Assembly (NCBI RefSeq): GCF_002025705.1
Contig: NZ_CP018846.1
Span: 673,501-737,500, forward strand
DNA from: Pseudomonas putida
GTDB taxonomy: Bacteria > Pseudomonadota > Gammaproteobacteria > Pseudomonadales > Pseudomonadaceae
Length of the DNA: 64,000 nucleotides
Direction: 5' to 3'
Below the pieces are notes generated by a model, which made no database searches, was not told the origin of the DNA, and worked only from the letters and a program-made list of their open reading frames with translations. This document shows positions 60,222-64,000 of the stretch, one piece after another. The position numbers and the translations under genes were made by a program. The number at the start of each line of letters is the position of its first letter. The stretch's first letter is position 1.

Positions 60222-61109
60222 ATGGCCTGGTTGCAACGACTCAACGACCCCCTCCGCCAGCCTTTGGCCGGCACCTTGGGCGAGACCTATGCCGCGCAGC
60301 TCGAGCGCCTTGGCGCGGTTGCCCCGTTCGAACTGGCGGTGCTGGGCGGCCGCGCCATGGCCACGCCCGGCCTGGCGTTTCTCATCGGTTACCAGGCCGC
60401 CTTGCGCGTGCTCTGGCCCAGTGCACCCGCCAGCCTCGGCGCGCTGTGCGCCACCGAGCGGCGCAGCGTGCGCCCGGCAGACATGCATACCCGGCTGGTC
60501 GGTTTGCGCCTGAATGGCAACAAGGATTTCGTCACCGCCGGCCTCGACGCCGAATGGTTGTTGGTGGCCGCGCGCAGCGAAGCGTTGGGTGAAACACCAC
60601 GGCTGAACCTGGCGGTGGTCTACCCGGGGGAGGCAGGGGTGACACTGGAAGCCTTGCCGACCCTGCCGCTGATGCCCGAGGTGGGGCATGGCCGATTGCA
60701 CTTGCAGGATGTGGCCTGCGAGCTGCTGGCGGGCGACGGTTGGGATGCCTATGTCAAACCGTTCCGCTCGCTGGAGGACCTTTACGTGCTCGCGTCGCTG
60801 AGCGCCTGGTTGTATGGGGTGGGGCAGGAGTGCGCCTGGCCGCAGGAGCTGCGCCTGCGTTTGCTGGGGCTGTTGGCGGGGTGTGCCGAGGGTAGTCGGC
60901 AATGCGCTGACAGCGTCGGTTGTCACCTGTTGCTGGGGGGGCTGTTCTCGCAGTTTCAAGAGTTGCGCGGGGCGATCGACAAGGCGCTGCTGGCGGGGCC
61001 GGAGCAGTGGGCGCAGCTTTGGCAGCGGGATCAGGGGGTGCTGGCATTGGCCACTGCGGCGCGCGAGAAACGGTTGGCCAAGGCTTGGTTGGCAGCTGGG
61101 TTGTCATGA
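60222..61109 (+). CDS. Acyl-CoA dehydrogenase-like protein, short and divergent
   Basis: A 295-residue protein related to the middle and C-terminal parts of acyl-CoA dehydrogenases ([23 protein letters not shown]; then a helical C-terminus with [20 protein letters not shown]). Normal members have about 380 residues; the N-terminal helical domain is short here and the usual catalytic Glu motif was not recognised. It may bind flavin and acyl-CoA without full activity. The start at 60222 is used because AAGGAG lies 8 bases upstream; an ATG at 60186 is the alternative. It is divergent from olsBA. Confidence 0.72.
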   Translation: MAWLQRLNDPLRQPLAGTLGETYAAQLERLGAVAPFELAVLGGRAMATPGLAFLIGYQAALRVLWPSAPASLGALCATERRSVRPADMHTRLVGLRLNGNKDFVTAGLDAEWLLVAARSEALGETPRLNLAVVYPGEAGVTLEALPTLPLMPEVGHGRLHLQDVACELLAGDGWDAYVKPFRSLEDLYVLASLSAWLYGVGQECAWPQELRLRLLGLLAGCAEGSRQCADSVGCHLLLGGLFSQFQELRGAIDKALLAGPEQWAQLWQRDQGVLALATAAREKRLAKAWLAAGLS

Positions 61110-61141
61110 AGGCCTGAGAGACTGTGGGACCTTTTAGATCC

Positions 61142-61248
61142 TGGGGCCGCTTCGCGACCCTTTCGCGACACAAGGCCGCTCCTACAAGGGAACGGGATCT
61201 CCTGCAGGGGCGGCCTTGCTCGCGAAAGAGGCGCGAAGCGGCCCCTGC
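61142..61248. repeat. REP doublet (REPIN) ending at a start codon
   Basis: Inverted pair with CGCGACACAAGGCCGCTCCTAC on the left (over a shortened outer stem GGGGCCGCTTCGCGACCC) and GGGGCGGCCTTGCTCGCGAAAG on the right. The right copy's outer stem (GCGCGAAGCGGCCCC) ends within 6-12 bases of the serine-hydrolase start, so the repeat supplies most of that gene's leader. Confidence 0.86.
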
Positions 61249-61259
61249 AGGCGATGACG

Positions 61260-62339
61260 ATGAAAGCACTGCTGCTGATCCTTGCGATAGTTGTAAGCCC
61301 CGCCTGGGCCGAAGTCTGGCCCGAGCCTGACTGGCCAATCGAACGTGCTGCCTTCGACTGGCAAGCCGTGGACGCGTACGCTTTCCCCGAACGCAACGCC
61401 AGCGAACGCAGCGGCATCCGCAGCGACGCTTTGCTGATCATCCGCGATGGCCGCATCCTTCACGAACGCTACAGCGCCCCCACCACCGCCAATACCGCCC
61501 ACCTGACCTGGTCGGTCAGCAAGAGCGTGCTGGCCACCGTGCTGGGCGTTGCGCAGGGGCAAGGGCGCTTCCAGTTGCAGGACCCCGCCGCGCGCTACTA
61601 CCCGCCTATGCAGGCCCACCCCGACGTGCGCCTGGCTGACCTGCTGCATTGGGCCAGCGGCCTGGACTGGCAGGAAGACTACGAATACGCGCCGTTGAAG
61701 TCTTCGGTGGTGGCGATGCTCTATACCCGCGGGCGCAACGACATGGCGGCCTACACCGCAGCCCGCACGGGCGGCGAAAACCCTGGCCAGCGTTTTCGCT
61801 ATTCCAGCGGGGACAGCAACGTGCTGGCTGCTGCGCTACGCGGAATGCTCGACGCCAGTAGCTATGCCGACTACCCCTGGCAGGCGTTGTTCACCCCGCT
61901 GGGCATCGACAGCGCGGTCTGGGAGCGTGATGGCGCGGGCACCTTTGTCGGCTCGTCCTACCTCTATCTCAGTGCCCGCGACCTGGCGCGCATCGGCTTG
62001 CTGATGCAACGAGATGGCCGCTGGCAAGGTCGCCAGCTGCTGCCCGCGAGCTGGGTTGTGTTCAATCGCACACTGTTTACCCAGGCTGCCGCTGTGCCCG
62101 GTGAAGCCAACCCGGGTGGCCATTGGTGGCTCAACCTGCCATTGCCGGGGAGCCCGGCGCCGTGGCCCGACGCCCCGACGGATACCTACGCCGCGCTCGG
62201 CCACTGGGGCCAGGCGCTGTATATCGTGCCGTCGCAGAAACTGCTGATCGTGCGCTACGCCGATGACCGCGACAGCAGCTACAGCCACAATGAACTGCTC
62301 AAGCGGGTGCTGGCTGCACTGGCCAAGGAGGGCGCATGA
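61260..62339 (+). CDS. Exported serine hydrolase of the beta-lactamase/class C family
   Basis: A 359-residue penicillin-binding-protein-like hydrolase. A signal peptide spans about residues 1-18 (MKALLLILAIVVSPAWA). The catalytic tetrad SVSK is at S85-K88, the second motif is YSSGDSN, and a late HWGQALYIVPSQ element stands where class C enzymes have their KTG-like motif. Such proteins include esterases and D-peptidases; true beta-lactamase activity is unlikely. An ATG six bases upstream is possible. It overlaps the next gene by 4 bp (ATGA). Confidence 0.83.
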   Translation: MKALLLILAIVVSPAWAEVWPEPDWPIERAAFDWQAVDAYAFPERNASERSGIRSDALLIIRDGRILHERYSAPTTANTAHLTWSVSKSVLATVLGVAQGQGRFQLQDPAARYYPPMQAHPDVRLADLLHWASGLDWQEDYEYAPLKSSVVAMLYTRGRNDMAAYTAARTGGENPGQRFRYSSGDSNVLAAALRGMLDASSYADYPWQALFTPLGIDSAVWERDGAGTFVGSSYLYLSARDLARIGLLMQRDGRWQGRQLLPASWVVFNRTLFTQAAAVPGEANPGGHWWLNLPLPGSPAPWPDAPTDTYAALGHWGQALYIVPSQKLLIVRYADDRDSSYSHNELLKRVLAALAKEGA

Positions 62340-62632
62340 AGCGCGTGCTGTTGCTGCTGACCGTCGCCTTGCTCGGCTGGGCCTGGCTGGAGCGCCAGGC
62401 GTTGGCGGACTTCCCCGGTATCCTTTCGGCCTATTCGGCCAAGGAGTACTGCTCGTGCCGCTTCGTCATGGGCTTCGATGAGGCCTATTGCCGGGGATAT
62501 GTGAAGCAATGGCTGCCCCTGAGCCGGCTGGAAGAACACGGCCCGCAACGGCGGGTCAGCGCCGAGGGCCTGGGCCAGCGCAACGAGGCGGCCTGGCAGG
62601 GGACGCAGGCAGGCTGCCGCTTGCTGCCATGA
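62336..62632 (+). CDS. Small cysteine-containing exported protein of unknown function
   Basis: A 98-residue protein, not recognised. It has an N-terminal signal or anchor (MKRVLLLLTVALLGWAWLERQ) and four cysteines in the mature part: CSC in KEYCSCRFVMG, one in EAYCRGYVKQW, and one near the end in GCRLLP. These could form two disulfides. AAGGAGG precedes the ATG inside the serine-hydrolase gene and the two overlap by 4 bp, so a functional link with that hydrolase is likely. Confidence 0.75.
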   Translation: MKRVLLLLTVALLGWAWLERQALADFPGILSAYSAKEYCSCRFVMGFDEAYCRGYVKQWLPLSRLEEHGPQRRVSAEGLGQRNEAAWQGTQAGCRLLP

Positions 62633-62676
62633 AGGCGGGCGGGTAAGGTTGGCGGTCAAGTTTCACGAGACCTGTC

Positions 62677-63258
62677 ATGTTCAAGCTGCCCCGTCTACTG
62701 CCTGCCCTGCTGCTGGCTATGTGCCTGCCCGCCCACGCCAACTGGCACCTTGATGGCGAGTCTTCACGCCTGTCCTTCGTCACCGGCAAGAACGGTGATA
62801 CTGCCGAGGTGCATCGCTTTCTGGTGTTGCACGGCAACGTCGACCGCAAAGGCATGGCCGCGCTGAGCATCGAGATGGACTCGGTGAGCAGCGGTATCCC
62901 GCTGCGTGACGAGCAGATGCGCGACAACCTGTTCGAGGTGGGGCGCTTCGCCGAGGCGAGCGTGAAGGCGCAGATAGACCTGCGGCCGATCAACGACCTG
63001 GCCGATGGCGCGCAGATCGAACTGCGCCTGCCGCTGACCGTCACCCTGCATGGCCAGTCACACAGCTACAACGCGCTGCTGCTGGCGACCCGCCTGGATC
63101 AGCGGCGCTTCCAGGTGGTGACCCTCGAACCGCTGGTGCTGCGGGCCTCGGACTTTGGCCTGTTGCCCGGGTTGGAAAGCCTGCGCAAGTTCGCCAAGCT
63201 GAAATCCATCAACCCTTCGGTACCGGTCAATGCGGTGCTGATCTTCAACGCCCGCTGA
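62677..63258 (+). CDS. YceI-family periplasmic protein
   Basis: A 193-residue exported protein of the YceI/lipocalin-like family, which binds isoprenoid-type lipids such as polyprenyl chains in a beta-barrel. The signal peptide ends near AHA-N at about residue 22. The barrel includes NWHLDGESSRLSFVTGKNGD, IEMDSVSSGIPLRDEQMRDNLFEV and FAEASVKAQIDL, the typical YceI pattern. It follows the small cysteine protein by 44 bp and precedes the cardiolipin synthase by 1 bp. The lipid ligand is inferred from the family. Confidence 0.87.
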   Translation: MFKLPRLLPALLLAMCLPAHANWHLDGESSRLSFVTGKNGDTAEVHRFLVLHGNVDRKGMAALSIEMDSVSSGIPLRDEQMRDNLFEVGRFAEASVKAQIDLRPINDLADGAQIELRLPLTVTLHGQSHSYNALLLATRLDQRRFQVVTLEPLVLRASDFGLLPGLESLRKFAKLKSINPSVPVNAVLIFNAR

Positions 63259-63259
63259 C

Positions 63260-64000
63260 ATGTCGGGGCCGGTCTTCCCCTGGCGGGATGGCAATGAGTT
63301 CGAACTGCTGATCGACGGCCCCGAATTCTTTCCGCGCATGCTCCAGGCGATCGAGCGCGCCGAATTCCAGGTCGACCTGGAGTTGTACCTGGTCGAGGCC
63401 GGTGCCTGTGCCGAGGCGGTGGTCGAGGCGCTGGAGCAGGCCGCACGGCGCGGCGTGCGGGTGCGTTGCCTGTTCGATGACTATGGCTCGCTGGCCTTTA
63501 GCGCAGCATTGCGCCAGCGCTTGCTGGAGGCCGGGGTGTACTTGCGCTGGTACAACCGCCTGCGCTGGAAGCGTGGTTTGCGCAACCTGTATCGCGACCA
63601 TCGCAAGTTGTTGCTGGTGGACGAGCGCTGGGCCGTGGTGGGTGGCACGGGCGTCACCGACGAGTTCTGGACGCCTGGTGAGGCGACCAGCGCCTGGCAC
63701 GAGGTGATGGTGCAGTTGCAAGGGCCCGTGGTGAACGACTGGCAGTTGCTGTTCGACCGCCAGTGGCAAGCCAACAACCGCCGCACCGCCTGGCGCCCGG
63801 CCGAGGGCTTTGGCCTGCCGCGCTTGCCCAAGGTACCGGCGCAAGGCCAGGGCATGGGCCGGGTGGCCTATGCCGACGCCCGCCAGCACCAGGACATCCT
63901 GCATTCGCTGGTGCGGGCGATCAACAGTGGCAAGCAGCGGGTGTGGCTGGCCACGCCGTACTTCCTGCCTACCTGGAGCGTGCGCCGGTCGTTGCGCCGG
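63260..64000 (+). CDS. clsB: Cardiolipin synthase / phospholipase D family protein (3' truncated by window edge)
   Basis: The frame is open from ATG 63260 to the right edge, 247 codons visible. The first HKD motif is complete: H114, K116 and D121 in HRKLLLVDERWAVVGG, followed by TDEFW. The upstream VDLELYLVEAG and FDDYGSLAF segments match the phospholipase D fold of ClsB/ClsA cardiolipin synthases. No N-terminal membrane helix is seen, which suggests the ClsB-like form rather than ClsA. The second HKD motif lies beyond the window. It starts one base after the YceI stop. Confidence 0.85.
   Translation, partial: MSGPVFPWRDGNEFELLIDGPEFFPRMLQAIERAEFQVDLELYLVEAGACAEAVVEALEQAARRGVRVRCLFDDYGSLAFSAALRQRLLEAGVYLRWYNRLRWKRGLRNLYRDHRKLLLVDERWAVVGGTGVTDEFWTPGEATSAWHEVMVQLQGPVVNDWQLLFDRQWQANNRRTAWRPAEGFGLPRLPKVPAQGQGMGRVAYADARQHQDILHSLVRAINSGKQRVWLATPYFLPTWSVRRSLRR

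Overview
This window is chromosomal DNA of a fluorescent pseudomonad, most likely the Pseudomonas putida group. It is GC-rich, its gene order follows the P. aeruginosa block from about PA4417 (murE) down to about PA4350 (olsB) with local differences, and its intergenic spaces carry the paired REP hairpins typical of P. putida. These matches come from memory of family sequences and gene order, not from a search.

Layout. (1) 1-14043: the dcw cell-wall and division cluster, murE(partial)-murF-mraY-murD-ftsW-murG-murC-ddlB-ftsQ-ftsA-ftsZ-lpxC, tightly packed on the + strand. (2) 14096-25050: dciA, secA, argJ, a glutathione S-transferase, a Nudix/ThiE-like fusion, an adenosyltransferase coupled to an orphan sensor kinase, a PanE-like reductase and yajQ. 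(3) 25166-31572: an MscS channel, an MFS exporter, ampG, an alkyltransferase-like protein, a DUF481 outer-membrane protein and a HugZ-like haem protein behind a strong Fur-box match. (4) 31640-34337: fxsA and groES-groEL, the latter with a structured leader. (5) 34521-39118: the ColRS locus (PAP2 phosphatase, colR, colS, methyltransferase, inaA, small exported protein) with two candidate ColR boxes. (6) 39317-48964, - strand: mexVW behind a lipoprotein cassette (imelysin, di-haem DUF1111, second imelysin, DUF1513) that looks like an iron-handling system. (7) 49124-58274: bifA, sodB, argO/argP, an epimerase, a coiled-coil membrane protein, xenB with its ArsR regulator, and acpH. (8) 58538-64000: ornithine-lipid genes olsB-olsA, a divergent acyl-CoA dehydrogenase-like gene, an exported serine hydrolase with a cysteine-rich partner, a YceI protein and a partial cardiolipin synthase.

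Much of the window serves the envelope: peptidoglycan precursors (mur, mraY, ddlB, ampG), division (fts), lipid A (lpxC), ornithine lipids (ols), envelope stress (ColRS) and export (secA, mexVW). No rRNA, tRNA, prophage, transposase or CRISPR array was found.

The least explained items are two long inverted-repeat elements (52237-52461 and 58295-58511) with perfect 65-67 bp arms and a related asymmetric core in opposite orientations, the imelysin/DUF1111/DUF1513 cassette with repeated Fur-like motifs, and the palindrome cluster between arsR-xenB and acpH.
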